Below are positions 35,190 to 47,809 of a DNA stretch of 64,000 nucleotides, in pieces. The position numbers and the translations under genes were made by a program. The notes under the pieces were generated by a model. The model saw only the letters and a program-made list of their open reading frames with translations, did not search any database and was not told the DNA's origin. This DNA is from Blastomyces gilchristii SLH14081 (Eukaryota > Ascomycota > Eurotiomycetes > Onygenales > Ajellomycetaceae): contig NW_003101671.1 of assembly GCF_000003855.2 (NCBI RefSeq), forward strand, positions 1,494,695 through 1,558,694. The letters run 5' to 3'. Positions within the stretch are counted from its first letter, which is position 1, and the number at the start of each line of letters is the position of its first letter.

Positions 35190-36560
35190 CATCAAGAAGA
35201 TATCTGAATATGTAATAATATATAAGAAATAGAGAAATGACTGAACAGTTAAGCAGACACTGAGTTCTCAGATAGAAGCTTGCTCATCAGTCACTCTGAC
35301 CTCATAACAAGATCTTATAAAGAGAACAAGATCTTACAAAGAGAATATCAGTGAAAGATCTGAGAGTTCTGATACAGATATATGAGATATTCATATGATT
35401 ACACACATCTGATAAATGATACAGCTATGTCTATTAATAATATGAGAAAACTCTTAAACATGAGTATAGATGCAGTGCCACAGTGACTCTGAGCAATGTT
35501 GAAATTATAACAGCAACAGATAGCTGATATGCATGTGACTTAATAACACTAATATGAGGAGATTTAATAATTATCTCAATAAGAAACCTCTGTACAGATA
35601 ATCTCAACACTGAGAGAATTGAATATAACTATAATACAAAGATTGAAGAAATACTTAGCTACTCTCATATATTTCAATACTTCTGATCTCACTCTCTACT
35701 CATTATAGAGAATGAAAATATTTGTGAAACTAAGTATAGATGAAGATATCATCAGTTCACTAATCAATCAAGATTGATATATCAATGAATAATTAAAGAA
35801 TTATATAAAATAGAAGTTTTATTTATAAATAAAAGCATGTGAACCAGTGTTGCAAATGTCTGACAATATTATCAAATATTCTGATATTCTGTTTCAAGAC
35901 ACTATCATACAACAGAAAGCATTAGATTGATTACAGAGTGTCTGACAGAGAAATATTTCTCTTATAACGTTCATCTCTGACTTTGATATCAAGATTCTAG
36001 AAGTAGATGATCAATCTTAAAAGAACTGAATGAAGATTAGTATACTTAAGAAGACATTAACTTTTGAACTCTTATAAATTCTTATAAGTGTAGATAAAGA
36101 TCAGACTTATGAAGGTTTCTGTGTACAACTCTGAACATTGAATAACTGTCTTATCAAGCTCAAGAGTATACAGCACAGTGATAGAAGATATTACATCTCA
36201 GTTACTTATACATCTGTGCTGAGGAATAACAACAATGATGCAGATGTCATGAACTGAGTAGACTTAAATATCTATACATAAGCAAGAGTCTTCATTATCT
36301 GAACAGGCTTCTGAGTTCCTGAGATCACTTCTGAAGAAGTTGCTGATTAATGTTAACAAGAAGTGTGTATTAACTGTAACTGATCAGAATATATTACTTT
36401 CAACTGCTGATTGATCTACATATCTTCTCACTCAAAGAATGAATTAACATCAGTTCATGTCAATCATATTGCATTGAAGAAAGATTCAGAAGATAACTAT
36501 GAGAATATTCTGATAAAATAGGAAAAAGATTAGCTTCTGTTCAAATTTGTAAACAGAAGC
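35190..36560 (+). pseudogene. B1 gag remnant
   Basis: Capsid-like region without recognisable motif, then a zinc knuckle at 36366-36407: C-X2-C-X4-(H read as Y)-X4-C, within EVCINCN.SEYITFNC. Structural protein that would package element RNA. Multiple stops. Followed by protease within 50 bases. Confidence 0.8.
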
Positions 36561-36601
36561 TTGAAGAGGTCAGATAACAATAATTTGAAGAGAAAATAAT
36601 A

Positions 36602-36895
36602 ATGAGCACAATTCTTATATCTACTATGATCAATAACATGTATAATATAAAAGCCATGATAGACAGCAGTCTATGTCATTATACAATGATTAAATCATCA
36701 GTTATAAGATATTACAATCTTCAGCATATTCTCTTATTAAAATCTCAACTTCTTACAGAATTTAATGACCTGAAAGGTGTTTATGTCTGTTACATAATAA
36801 AGTTAAATACGGATGTTAAAGAATATCAACATGAAGATGTCTATACATATGAAGTTGATAATCTCAATTATAATCTTATATTAGGACTTATCTGA
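36602..36895 (+). pseudogene. B1 retropepsin-like protease region
   Basis: 97-residue open stretch, part of the former polyprotein. It has IKAMIDSSLCHYTMIKSS, matching the Asp protease pattern (hydrophobic)2-D-S-G, with Gly read as Ser. B0 has the same region at 47984-48211. It sits directly upstream of RT, where gypsy protease belongs. Confidence 0.78.
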
Positions 36896-37299
36896 CTATC
36901 TGAATAAGGTATTGTATTAAATACTTAAAACAGAAGCTTAATATTCTCTAACAATGATAGAGTTGACAAAGATAACATTCACAAGACTATGAATCTGACA
37001 CAGATCTCTGTCAATGTCTATAAAATACTCTGAAAAGAAAGTCACTGAAGAGATTGCTGATAGCGGAAGTATATAATAATCTATTTCATTAGTCTGACTG
37101 ATATCAAAAAAGCTTGAGAGAAGTTATCTTATACTACAATAACAGATTCTTAAACAAAACTCTCTCAATAATATCACAAATACCTAGATATTTTCTAATA
37201 AGATAACATTATGAATATACTTTTCTTACAAGACTCAGAAGTAGATCACAGTATCAAGTTAGAAAAGAAGAATAATAAGAACTCTGAGTCATCATGAGG

Positions 37300-39562
37300 C
37301 TCTCTTTATAATATGTCTTAAGATGAACTTCTTCTTCTTCAGAAGACACTTAATAATCTGTTAAATAAGAGATTCATACATCTTAGTAACTCTTTCACTA
37401 CAGCTTCTATTCTCTTTGCAAAGAAATCAGATAAAGAACTTCAATTCTGTGTGAACTATCAAGAATTAAACAGATTAATCAAGAAGAATTACTGTTCTTT
37501 ATCTCTTATTCATGAAACTCTAGCTTATATCAGACAAGCTCAATGATTTACAAAACTAGATATCATCACTGTGATTCATAAAATTCATATTACTGAAGAA
37601 GATGAATGACTTACAGTATTCTGAATATATTATAATCTCTTTAAATAAATAGTTACACTCTTTGAACTGATTAATACTCTCAGTATATTACAGAAGTATA
37701 TTAACTGAGCACTCTGAAATTTTCTTGATGAATTTATATCTGCATATCTCAATGACATTCTCATCTTCACTGATGAGTTCAGAAAAGAATATCAAGAACA
37801 TATATAAAGAGTATTACAATAATTACAAGAAGTAGAACTATCAATAGATATTGACAAGTGTGACTTTGAAGTCAAGAGTATTAAATATCTATGTTTTATC
37901 ATAGAAGCTGACAAGGAAATTCAAATGAATTCTGAGAAAGTCTCTATCATTCTTAAATGAGCAGCTTCATATACTGTAAAAGATGTATAAAGCTTCATCA
38001 GATTTACTAACTTTTATCAGTGATTTATATAAAACTTCTTAGATATTATAAGATCACTTAAAGAACTCATCAGAAAGAACTCAGTATTTTAGTGATTAGT
38101 AGATACTGAAGCTACATTTGTACAGATAAAGAAGATGTTTATTAATATCTCTCAGCTAATAATATTTAATCTTAATTATAAAATAGTTATTAAAGCTGAT
38201 ATCTCTGACTATATTACAGAGAGAGCTATATTACAATATAATTATAAAGATATCTTATAATCATGTGTCTTCATGTCTAACAAACTGAGTTCTGTCAAAT
38301 GTAACTATGAGATCTATGATAAAAAACTTCTCATAATTGTATACTATCTAGAAGAATAAGGCTCTGAACTCTGAAGTGTCTCTGAATCTGAGATAATCAC
38401 AGATTATAAGAATCTCAAGTACTTCATAACTATCTATAAACTTACTGAATAACAGATATGATAATCTGAGTTCTTGAGCTGCTTTCATTTTACAATACTC
38501 TATCATCTCAGTAGCTAGAACTTAATGATAGATGCTCTCTTATAATGAGAGCAAGATATGCCTTTTAATATAACTGACATCTGTTGAATGAACTGAGAAT
38601 ATCAGCTTCTAGATCTGAAGATATTAGTTGACTAAGATGAAACAACTTATGACACTATATATACTTCTCTGATTAGAACACTCTCTCTCTGAACTGTCAC
38701 TGACACTGATACTGATACTGATACTAACACTGACATTGATATCTCAACTTCTTCTGAATCTACACTGAATGAATTATGATATATAACAGCTTAAACTGAT
38801 GAACTTCTCTAAGCACTTGTCAAAGCAGTATATTAAGAAGCATCTCAATTTCTCTCAGAACTGTGTATAAGAACTGATATCTCAGAATACTTAATCAATG
38901 ATAATAACACTCTGCAGTTCTATAAATAACATTGAGTTTCTCACTCTGAACTCTTACACACTCAGATAATGTAAGAAATGCATGATTTATATATAATTAA
39001 TCACTCAGATTATGAATAATTTTACTGAATAATCTCTTGAAAGTTCTACTAATCTGAGATATTAAACAGTATCAGATATTTCATTTGAAACTGTAACTAT
39101 TGTCTGTTTATCATCTTATAAAAGAATTATAGAAAAGATCTACTGAAATCACTTGATATCTCTGATAGAATCTGATGAGATATAGTAATTGACTTTGTTG
39201 TTAATCTCTCTAAGAGCAAGAATTGTAAGAACATTCTGATTATTATAGACTGATTAAGCAAAGATATAATATTAAAATCTTGTAATAAGATGAATACTGA
39301 ACAAGTCACTGAAGCTTTTCTACAGAGCTTATTCTATTGAATGTATGAATTACTGAGATCTATAGTATCAGATTAAGATTATTAATTTATAAGCACTCTC
39401 TGAATAAGAATCTATCAAGTTCTCAAGATTATACACTATTTATCAACTATCTATCACTTCAAGACTGATAACATGTCAGAATGAATAATTCAGACTGTAA
39501 AGAATTATCTTCATAAGTTCTGTAATTACTTATAAGATGATTGATATAATCTTCTTCTACAC
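37300..39562 (+). pseudogene. B1 pol remnant: RT, RNase H, integrase (5' part)
   Basis: RT about 37310-38010: FCVNYQELNRLIKKN, KLDIITVIHKI, and active site AYLNDILIFTDEF at about 37741 (one catalytic Asp lost). RNase H about 38180-38560: IKADISDYITE, LSSVKCNYEIYDKKLL, IITDYKNLKYF. A Thr-Asp-repeat linker at 38692-38750. Integrase about 39060-39562: a core Asp strand and VIDFVV-like context, ending where A5 is inserted. Stops mostly at former Trp and Gln codons. Confidence 0.87.
38692..38750 (+). repeat. ACTGAT/ACTGAC microsatellite in B1 pol linker
   Basis: Hexanucleotide run encoding alternating Thr-Asp between RNase H and integrase. Absent from B0 (about 50060-50090); B2 has only a short version (about 54180-54220, minus). 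Confidence 0.8.
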
Positions 39563-39820
39563 TATAAGAAATCCCGCTCCTCGTGGATTCTTTACCTCTA
39601 TTTCTATCTCTCGCGTAATTAATAGGGTTAGCGGCTCTTGGCTATACATAACTATATAGACTGGAGTTTGTGAATACTATTCACAACTCAGCTTGAATAC
39701 TACTATACATTTAATATCTATATTTTATCTTTCTACTGTGAATACTTCTAATAGTTAACAGTATATATTATATCAAGCTGTAAATATCTGAATAATTGTC
39801 TGTGAGCACTTATTCTTACA
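39563..39820 (+). repeat. A5 5' LTR
   Basis: Begins TATAAGAAAT (ancestral TGTAAG), ends TTATTCTTACA. Keeps CCCGCTCCTCGTGG and CTCGCG patches that are mutated in the 3' LTR. Confidence 0.94.
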
Positions 39821-39879
39821 TTTCAAGCTCAGTCAGTCAGCAACTATCTGTTATAACTGAAAGAACTAGAAACTTGTAT

Positions 39880-41350
39880 ACTTCAATCTCTGTAAACTCT
39901 ACTGCAGATACTCAGAAGCAGTCAACTGAATCATGAATAATCTCTATAAAAGAAGTTTCAGAGAACTTATTAATCACTTATAAGACATTATTCTCTACAT
40001 CTATGACAGAGAAACTTTCTGAATTCATGAATAAATCAATCTTAGTGAAGAACACTCTTCAGTATATTCTATAAAACTAAGCTATTTTTCTATAAGAAAT
40101 ACTTACTATCTGTAAACACTCTTAAACTAAGTCTCTAGACATGATTTTCAGAGATACTTATGAACTGAAAAGAAACTTTCTTAAGCTGTAATTACTTAAG
40201 ACTAATTATTGAATCACAATCTATAAAAGCTTTTATAAGTTTGTATTTGAAATTGACTCACAAGCTCAGCTATGTGATATAAATAATGAAGAAGCTGTTA
40301 TTTATATAATAACAGATCTCTACTACACTGAAGTCAAGAACTGACTAAATCATCTAAAGAATAATCATAAGAGATCTTACTAATCTATTCTCAAGATCTA
40401 TCTAGAGAATAAGTTAAAGAACTCTATAAGCTGAATAGAGAATATCTGAGCTGTGATCATTAATATTAGAAAAAGAGATGAGAAATCTGATAAAGACTAC
40501 TCACAGTACTTCATGAAATTATGATGTGAATTAAGATCTATGAAAACAGAGCTCTGAAACAAGATCTGAATAATGATATTTATAGAGGAGACTGAATAAA
40601 GATATATAAAATAAACTTATTAAGTAAGACTCTAAGTTCTTAACTCTGAAGAAACTAATGACTCTCATTTATCACTTATAGATTACTGTAAGAGTTATAG
40701 ATCTATAAAGAGTGAATCACTGATCAGCTCTGTAAGAGTCAGAATAACAGAGAACAGATTTACTGAGAAAAGATAATAAGATATAGAGACATTCATATCT
40801 GACTACTAAGTAGAAAGAGAGAGCTTTATAAGCTACTGTAAACAGAGTGTATAACAGATAGATCAAGAAAAAGAGTCTTTAATTCATCTATTTCAGATCA
40901 GAACATCTTTATATAAACTATTCAGATAAACTAAAATAGAAATTTGAGAAGTTATAGACAGAGTCAGTAACAGTCTTCTTAAGAGTTTTAAAGCTGATAT
41001 CTGAATCTGTTACTCTCTCAATAAAAATACATACTTATGAGAAGAGACTGTACTGCAGTACTACTGTCTTATAAGTATAAGAAGTATTGATAAACTCAGA
41101 ATCTCAGATGACTGTAGTATCTATAAAGCTCACAGAGTAAATAAGCTAAGTGATGAAAACTGAGAATCTGCTCTTATAATAAGTAGAGTGTGAGAACTCA
41201 GATCTGAGAACTGAGAAACTTATAAGAGTTATCTTTAAATTATAAGATCTCTCTGAAATCTGAAGAAGATTTATGAAAACTATGATTATCATGAATATCA
41301 TAGATAATATATACTTGAGACTTATATAACTTCAAAGATATAATTCATAT
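39880..41350 (+). pseudogene. A5 gag-region remnant
   Basis: Charged region between the leader and protease/RT. Readable segments include IINIRKRDEKSDKDYSQYF and SYRSIKSESLISSV. No intact knuckle is visible. Gag assignment is from position. Confidence 0.6.
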
Positions 41351-41449
41351 ATAGCTATCTTTGAGTTAGGTTTATACTTCTAATTAGTGTTAACAGTCTT
41401 ACTTACAGAGATAGAATCAGTTAATACTGTAGAGTTAGTTAGAGAAGAC

Positions 41450-44400
41450 AAGCTCATCTATATAATAACTTTATAAATATCTGAGAACTTCACAGTTGTG
41501 AAAACTGAGCTTCAGATATCAGAGAAATATCAAGATCTCACAGAGATATTTAGCTCAGTAAAGACAGCTAAGCTTTCTTCTCATTGTGAGAAGAATCTGA
41601 TAATAGATTTGATAAAAGAGTAGAAATTCTTCTGAAGATCAATCTATAAACTCTCTTATTATAAGACAGAGATCTTACAGATCTATGTAAAGAAGAATCT
41701 GAAGAATAACTTTATTTAATCTTCATAGATCTTTACAGAAGTCTCTGTGATATTTGTAAAGAGAAAGAATAAAGATCTCAGATTATATATAAACTACTGT
41801 AATCTAAACTTTAAGATAATAAAGAGTCACTATTTTCTATCTCTGATTGAGAATATAATCAATCATCTTACAGAAGCTGTTATATTCACATAACTGAGTA
41901 TGATTAATATATATATATGATTAAAAATACAGTCTGAGAATGAATAAAAGACTGTCTTTAAAATTATACTGAGATTATTTGAATATCTAGTGATATCTTT
42001 TAATTTGACTAATATCTCTGTAATATTTCAGTCTTTTATTAATAAAATACTTTATATATATCTGAATATCTTTGTAGTAATATATCTGAATAATGTGATG
42101 ATGTACTCTGTGAAGAAGAAAGAATACACTGAGTATATATAAAGTGTGTTAAGAGTCTTAAATGAGGCAGAACTGTATATTAAGCTGATGAAGTACAACT
42201 TCAGTATCTATTAAATTAATTTTCTAGAATATATAATTATCACAGATGATATTCAGATGAAATCTTTGTAAATTGAGACTATTCTATTATAGTTAGAGTT
42301 AGCTAGTATTTATAAGATTCAGATCTTTCTAAGCTTTATGAATTTTCATAAATGATTTATCTTTGTATTTATGAGAATCTTCTTGACTCTTACAGATATA
42401 CTGAAGAATGAAAATAAGAAGAAGTTATTCTGTGAATAAAGAATGAAAAGATTATTAAGAAGAAAGAGCTGTAAGAACTGTCTTACTTTAGAAGCTTACA
42501 GAGTTTTTATAAGATTAAAATAGATATTTATAGATATAGTAATACTGTTCTACTTTAATCTCTTACTTTTAATTAGATTGAAGATAGATATCTTCTTCTT
42601 TATAATTTCAGAAATAGTCTCATTACTACAGTTAAATAAGAACTGAGTTTCAGTGATCTTTTTCTTATAGAAGATGTAACTTATAAAGATTAACTATAAT
42701 ATTTATAATCAAGAGTTTCTTATAATAGTGAAATTCTTCTGTCACTGATATCACTACTTTAAGAGTCTTATGACAGTGATTACTGTTAGAACTGATTATA
42801 ACAGCTTATAATAGTTTACTTCAATCAAGAAACTCTCATAATAACAGATCTATTAAGCTCAGAGACTGAGTAAGTTCTGATTCAAAATAGAGTATATTAA
42901 GAAAACTAAGAACTCAGTAGATAAACTCTCTCACAGATCTGACTATATTAAGAAGATCAGAATAACAGATATAGAGAGACTAGAGAAGATAGAAAGACTT
43001 TACAGAATACTCAGACTAAGTGTTATAAAGAGATTAACTGAAGAGTTTCTCAATTCTCTATGAGAGAAGAGAAGAAAGAGAGAAAAAAAGTCTGTATAAC
43101 TACTCTCTATAACACTGAGAGTCAACACTCTGAGAGTTTTTATAAGAATTCTTGAAGAGAGTATTTATAATCTGAAGAGTTTGCAGACTTCAAGAAGTAC
43201 TGTAGAAGATCTGATATAAGAAGAAACTGAATATAAGTCTTTATAAAATCTTCTATTCAGATTATCTGAACTATAACTAAAGAATAAATATACTCAGTAT
43301 ATTCAGAAACTGCTTATAACAGAGATTAATTCTACAGAAATATAGAATTGAAAAGACTTAAATAATCTGTTATAAAGAGAGAGCTGAATTTATATATCTA
43401 TGAATAAGTTTCCATGTATAGAATTTATTAAAAGAGATTATAACTCTTCTCTAATAAGTCATTTTATAAATACTAGTACTTATAAGTTACTTATAAGAAA
43501 ATACTTCTGATTAAAGATATAAAAACTTATGAAGAAGACAGTGCATTCTTATACTATTTATCAGAATTCAAAGATAGTGCAGTTCAGATTATATAAAGAA
43601 CTTACTTCTCTACTCATTCTGTGAGAATCTTGAGAATAGATAGAAATGAATACTCTTGTAAGTCTCTCTAAAAGTAAGAACATATATAATGCCTGCTTTG
43701 ACAGTGTGCTGATGATAGTAGATCACTTTATAAAGATAACACACTTTATATTCATTTATAAGAACTTAAAGTCAAAGAATTTGACTTATATCTTTATCTG
43801 TAATTTAATCCGATTGCATGAATTATCTATAAATATTATCTCAGATAGAGAATTAATCTTTTATAAGAGAGTTCTGATCTGATCTGATAATTATACTGAA
43901 GATCTCATAAGATCTAAGTATGACTTTTTATTAACAGACAGATGATCAGATAGAGTATCTGATAAGTATATTAAAACAGTATCTACAGTGCTTTATTAAT
44001 TATAATCAGAATGACTGAGTGTATTGATTATCACTCACAGAGTTTGTATATAATAACTCAAAGCATGTCAGTATAGATAAAATTCTCTTTAAGATACTTA
44101 CTAAGACTTATCTGTGAATAATCTTCATAGATCTGTGAGAGTATACTATAGAGTGTGATAATACCTGTGAACAGGCTAAGAGAATTCAGAATATTCAGAA
44201 GAAAGTCTGTGAATTCTTGAGAAAGACTCAAGAGTATCAGAAGAGATACTATGACTTCAAGTATATTATAAAGAGTTTTAAGAAAGATGATAGAGTATAA
44301 CTAAGTTTAGAAAATATCATTATATAGAGATCTAGTAAGAAGCTGAATCTCTTATAGATGGAGTCTTATAAGATTATAAAGAAAGTTAGTTTATAGTTTT

Positions 44401-44740
44401 ATAGATTGAAACTGTTATCTGAGTTATAGATATATAATATTATTTATATCTCTTTACTTTATAAATATAAGAAATTCTTAGAAGAGAACTCTGTGACTCA
44501 TCACTCTCTTCATATAGTACTAGAGAGTAAAAGAGAATATCAGATTAAAGAAATTATTGACTCAGAGAAGTGAGATTATAAGCTCTAATTCAAGATTCAG
44601 TGATAAGAGTATTCTGATAAGATGAATAAGTTTACTTAATAATCATCTAAGCAGATAAAATATCTGTGAAAGCTGAGATATGACTTTTATACTGTGAATT
44701 CTGATAAGTTAGAATAATACAGTCTTCACTAAGAATCTGA
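41450..44740 (+). pseudogene. A5 pol remnant: RT, RNase H, integrase, chromodomain
   Basis: RT about 41560-42300: VIFVKRKNKDLRLYINYCNL, LTEAVIFT, FEYLVISFNLTN, active site YLNNVMMYS (both Asp lost). RNase H about 42530-42950. Integrase about 43390-44450, with the open stretch 43646-43882 holding VLMIVDHFIKITHF, where the first catalytic Asp survives. Chromodomain start EYQIKEIIDSEK near 44530. Many stops elsewhere. Confidence 0.87.
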
Positions 44741-45395
44741 TTATAATAAAGATATTAACACTGTTATTTATATATTCTAATCTATAAGATAATGAGTTTT
44801 TACTGTGATAAACAGTCTGCAGTGTATGAAAAGAAAAGAAGAAATTATTCTCTTATTAAAAGCTAAAAAATAAAGAAAATAAAAATAGAACTGTGAACAT
44901 AATTTAGAGATTAATAAAGAAAAAATAAAGAAAATTCATATTCATATTCTTAATATCTGTGACACTCAATCTCTCTGTGATTATCAATTTCTCTCTTTAA
45001 AGAAGCAGAGAGTATCATATCTATAATACAGATAATTATTATATTTGATATAAAGACTGTCAGAAATGCATAGATTTCAGAGAAGTTAGATATCAGAGTG
45101 TGTACAGTTGTAGCAAAGTCTTGAGAACTGATTATCTATGTATATAATCAGATATTTCTTATGAAGCTGTGTCTGCTTTTTCAGTTATACTGAAGTATTC
45201 AGTTGAAAAATAATTGAGATATAAAGAAAGAGCTCATCTGTCTAGATTCACTTCTGTTATAAATTCATGATATTTGCATTGTCTTGATTATCTGAATTTT
45301 ACAGATATCTGAGAACTCATCTCTCATTGACAATGAGATTGCAGAAATGCACTGTGGTGCGAGAACTGTTGATAGAAAACCTAGATATATTAGCA
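44741..45395 (+). other. A5 spacer
   Basis: Collinear with the A1 spacer. Bases 45288-45330 are an uninterrupted version of the SINE target. No gene seen. Confidence 0.5.
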
Positions 45396-45926
45396 TATAC
45401 CTGGTCAAAGATTGTATAGACAGAGAGAAGATAATCATAGACCTGCAGAGCTGTAGAGAACACTGACAGCATTAGAAGCTTTGCAGAAACTGTTAGCTAG
45501 AGTCTGTAAGAAATTACTTATAGAGAGACTTACAGCAAAGAGCAGAACTGTACTGCTTAAAGTCAGAGACTAATCTGAGAAAGATACAGAGTTAACTGCT
45601 GATCTGAAGATCAGATACAGTGATAAGACTGAGAGAGATAAAGACACTGTTATAAACAGTGATATTTCTGCTTCATCAGCTGATAAAAAGTAATCAGAGA
45701 AGTTGTAGAAACACTTATAAGAAGCTCAGCAGCAGTCAGATATTATTCATAGAGATATTAAAATTGAAAGAATTTTTATTCTTAAAAAGTGCTTGAATTA
45801 ATATATAGATATTATCAGAAACACTCTCTCTCTATTATTTAAGTGAAAACACTTCACAGATAAATGAGAATACTCACAGTTTATAAGAATAAAAGCTGTT
45901 ATAGAAAAAGAAAAAAGAAGATAAGA
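45396..45926 (+). pseudogene. A5 possible third ORF
   Basis: Same frame as A1 2865-3395, with one TAG in the first 60 codons and further stops later. Shared segments EALQKLLARVCKKLLIERL and ELTADLKI. Unidentified. Confidence 0.4.
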
Positions 45927-46547
45927 TTCTATGAACAGATCTGAGATATTTATACTACTCTAAAGAGATTTATTTACATTATAAGTGATTTTACAGAACA
46001 GTCAGATCACTCTAGTAAATAAAGAGTGATTATAAATTACAGATCTGAATCTTTCTATATAACTATAAAGAGTGATTACAGACTGTAAATATCTTGATTC
46101 TATAATTCTATAGAGTTGATAAAAGAATGAAAAATTCCTCACAATTCTACAGTGTTAAAGAATAATGATTTATAAGAATGAGTGAAAGATTAACTCATAA
46201 ATACTTCTCTTTAATGAGAGTAATCTCACAGAGAGTGATCCATCTGCAGAATGAATCTATATAATAATCACATAAGAATCTTATAAAAATAATTGAGAGT
46301 TAACTAAAACTCTTCTATATAAAAGATGTAAGATGAATCTGTGTAATAGTCAGAGAAGAATCTGTAAATTATAAAGAATCTTACAGAATAAGAAACTGAG
46401 TAACAGACTCTTTTCTCTTTATAATAACAAGGGATTTTTCCTCACTGAGGTTTTTTATAGATATAAAGAATTTTTAGTGAGTATCACTGCAGTGCTGAGC
46501 TGATTCTATGAAATCACTCAGTGAAAGACTTCACAGACAAAGTCTTA

Positions 46548-46561
46548 GAGAGGAGAGAATA
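46548..46561 (+). other. A5 polypurine tract
   Basis: AGAGGAGAGAATA directly before the 3' LTR. Confidence 0.7.
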
Positions 46562-46819
46562 TGTAAGAAATTCTGCTTCTTATAAATTCTTTATCTCTGT
46601 TTCTATCTCTTGTGTAATCAATAGAGTTAGCAGCTCTTGACTACACACAACTATATAGACTGAAGTTTACAAATACTATTTACAACTCAGCTTGAATGCT
46701 ATTATATATTTAATCTCCACATTTTATCTTTCTACTGTGAATATCTTTAGTAGTTAACAGTACATATCATGCCAAGCTGCAAACATCTGAATAATCGCCT
46801 GCGAGCACTTATTCTTACA
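46562..46819 (+). repeat. A5 3' LTR
   Basis: 258 bp, TGTAAGAAATTC to TTATTCTTACA. In the first 40 bases it differs from the 5' LTR at ten positions, all transitions. Confidence 0.94.
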
Positions 46820-46824
46820 TACAC

Positions 46825-47511
46825 ACAGAGATCACTATCAACAGCTGAGATACTGTCTTAACAGATGTAAGCTCATTCTTCCTTACATATGATTATCATA
46901 TGGAAGTATTGAATCTTCAAGAAATCACACATTTCACACTGAATCTCTGCAGTTTAATTCAGATCACTGATAATATAGTAATGAAACTCTGAGATATCTG
47001 TAACTGAGCAGAGGTCTTCATGACAACTGTGAAACAAGATTAAGAGAATTAAATCAATGTTCATCAAGATCTCACTGAGTAATATAAGATAGAAGACTTG
47101 ATGTGATTGAATCTTAATAATATGCAGATCATATATTCATCTCATACACTGAATTACTATCATGCTAAGTATAAAGTGATTGAAGTTCTAGATAGTTATA
47201 ACTATAATCTTGACATATTATCAGAGATTTATAATGTCTTTCACATGAGCTTGCTTCACTGTGCTGTCACTGATCTGTTCTCTTCTCAACTGATTTTCAA
47301 CTGACAGCTGCCAGGGATTATAGAAGTAGATAATAAACTTGAATGAGAGATTGAAGATATTCTTGATAAGAGACTCTGTAACTGTGACTAATAATATCTT
47401 GTAAAATAAGTTGACTATAATTGTCTGATCTGAACTCTGAGTTCTGTGTTATCTGAGATCATGGCTCTTGACTGATAGAAACTACACACAATCAGAAAAG
47501 AAGAGGGTTAA
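46825..47511 (+). pseudogene. B1 integrase C-terminus, chromodomain and polypurine tract
   Basis: Continues B1 after A5. An open 65-residue stretch (47107-47304) has HTLNYYHAKYKVIEVL and VFHMSLLH, the gypsy integrase GPY/F-like end. Then 47330-47480 encodes a chromodomain: ..EIEDILDKR, a YLVK.VDYN segment (Trp read as stop) and an L.SVLSEIMAL tail. The polypurine tract AAAAGAAGAGGGTTAA (47496-47511) abuts the LTR. In other fungi such chromodomains direct insertion to heterochromatin. Confidence 0.85.
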
Positions 47512-47804
47512 TATAACAGGCTGCATTTAATCATTATATAGACTATTTCTTTACACTTCATAGATTTCACTAAAAGCTCTGATTCTCAGTCTTTCTCAAT
47601 CACTGATTCTCAGCTGAAAAATCCACAGAATTTCTATTCTTTCACCTCAAAGCTCCACCGCGTAAACACTGTGTATATGTATAAATATTTACTTCAATCA
47701 CTGATTCTCATACTTTCTCTTTCTTTTTCTTCATTAACATTTTTCACTTTGTTATATAAGATCTATAAATATTATACCGATCTATTCAGCGTAGATCTCT
47801 TACA
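47512..47804 (+). repeat. B1 3' LTR
   Basis: TATAACAGGCTGC (ancestral TGTGGCGGG) to CTCTTACA, 293 bp, same length as the 5' LTR. Confidence 0.92.
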
Positions 47805-47809
47805 TCTTC

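Larger units (their letters stand above)
39563..46819 (+). mobile_element. A5: full-length family A chromovirus
   Basis: 7257 bp with two 258-bp LTRs and a perfect TACAC duplication (39558-39562, 46820-46824). B0 at about 50881 shows the empty site. It splits the B1 integrase. The only A copy free of further insertions, so it serves as the family reference: LTR, leader, gag, pol, chromodomain, spacer, possible ORF3, polypurine tract, LTR. Confidence 0.95.
34856..47804 (+). mobile_element. B1: full-length family B chromovirus with A5 inside
   Basis: Two same-orientation 293-bp LTRs flanked by a perfect TCTTC duplication. Without A5 and its TACAC duplication it is about 5.69 kb. Order: LTR, gag, protease, RT, RNase H, integrase, chromodomain, polypurine tract, LTR. 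Confidence 0.93.

Noticed and set aside
39821..39840. Primer-binding site after the A5 LTR (TTTCAAGCTCAGTCAGTC), and CTTGAAAAA after the B LTRs
   Set aside because: The positions are right, but I could not match either to a tRNA 3' end from the sequence alone, so I do not call them.
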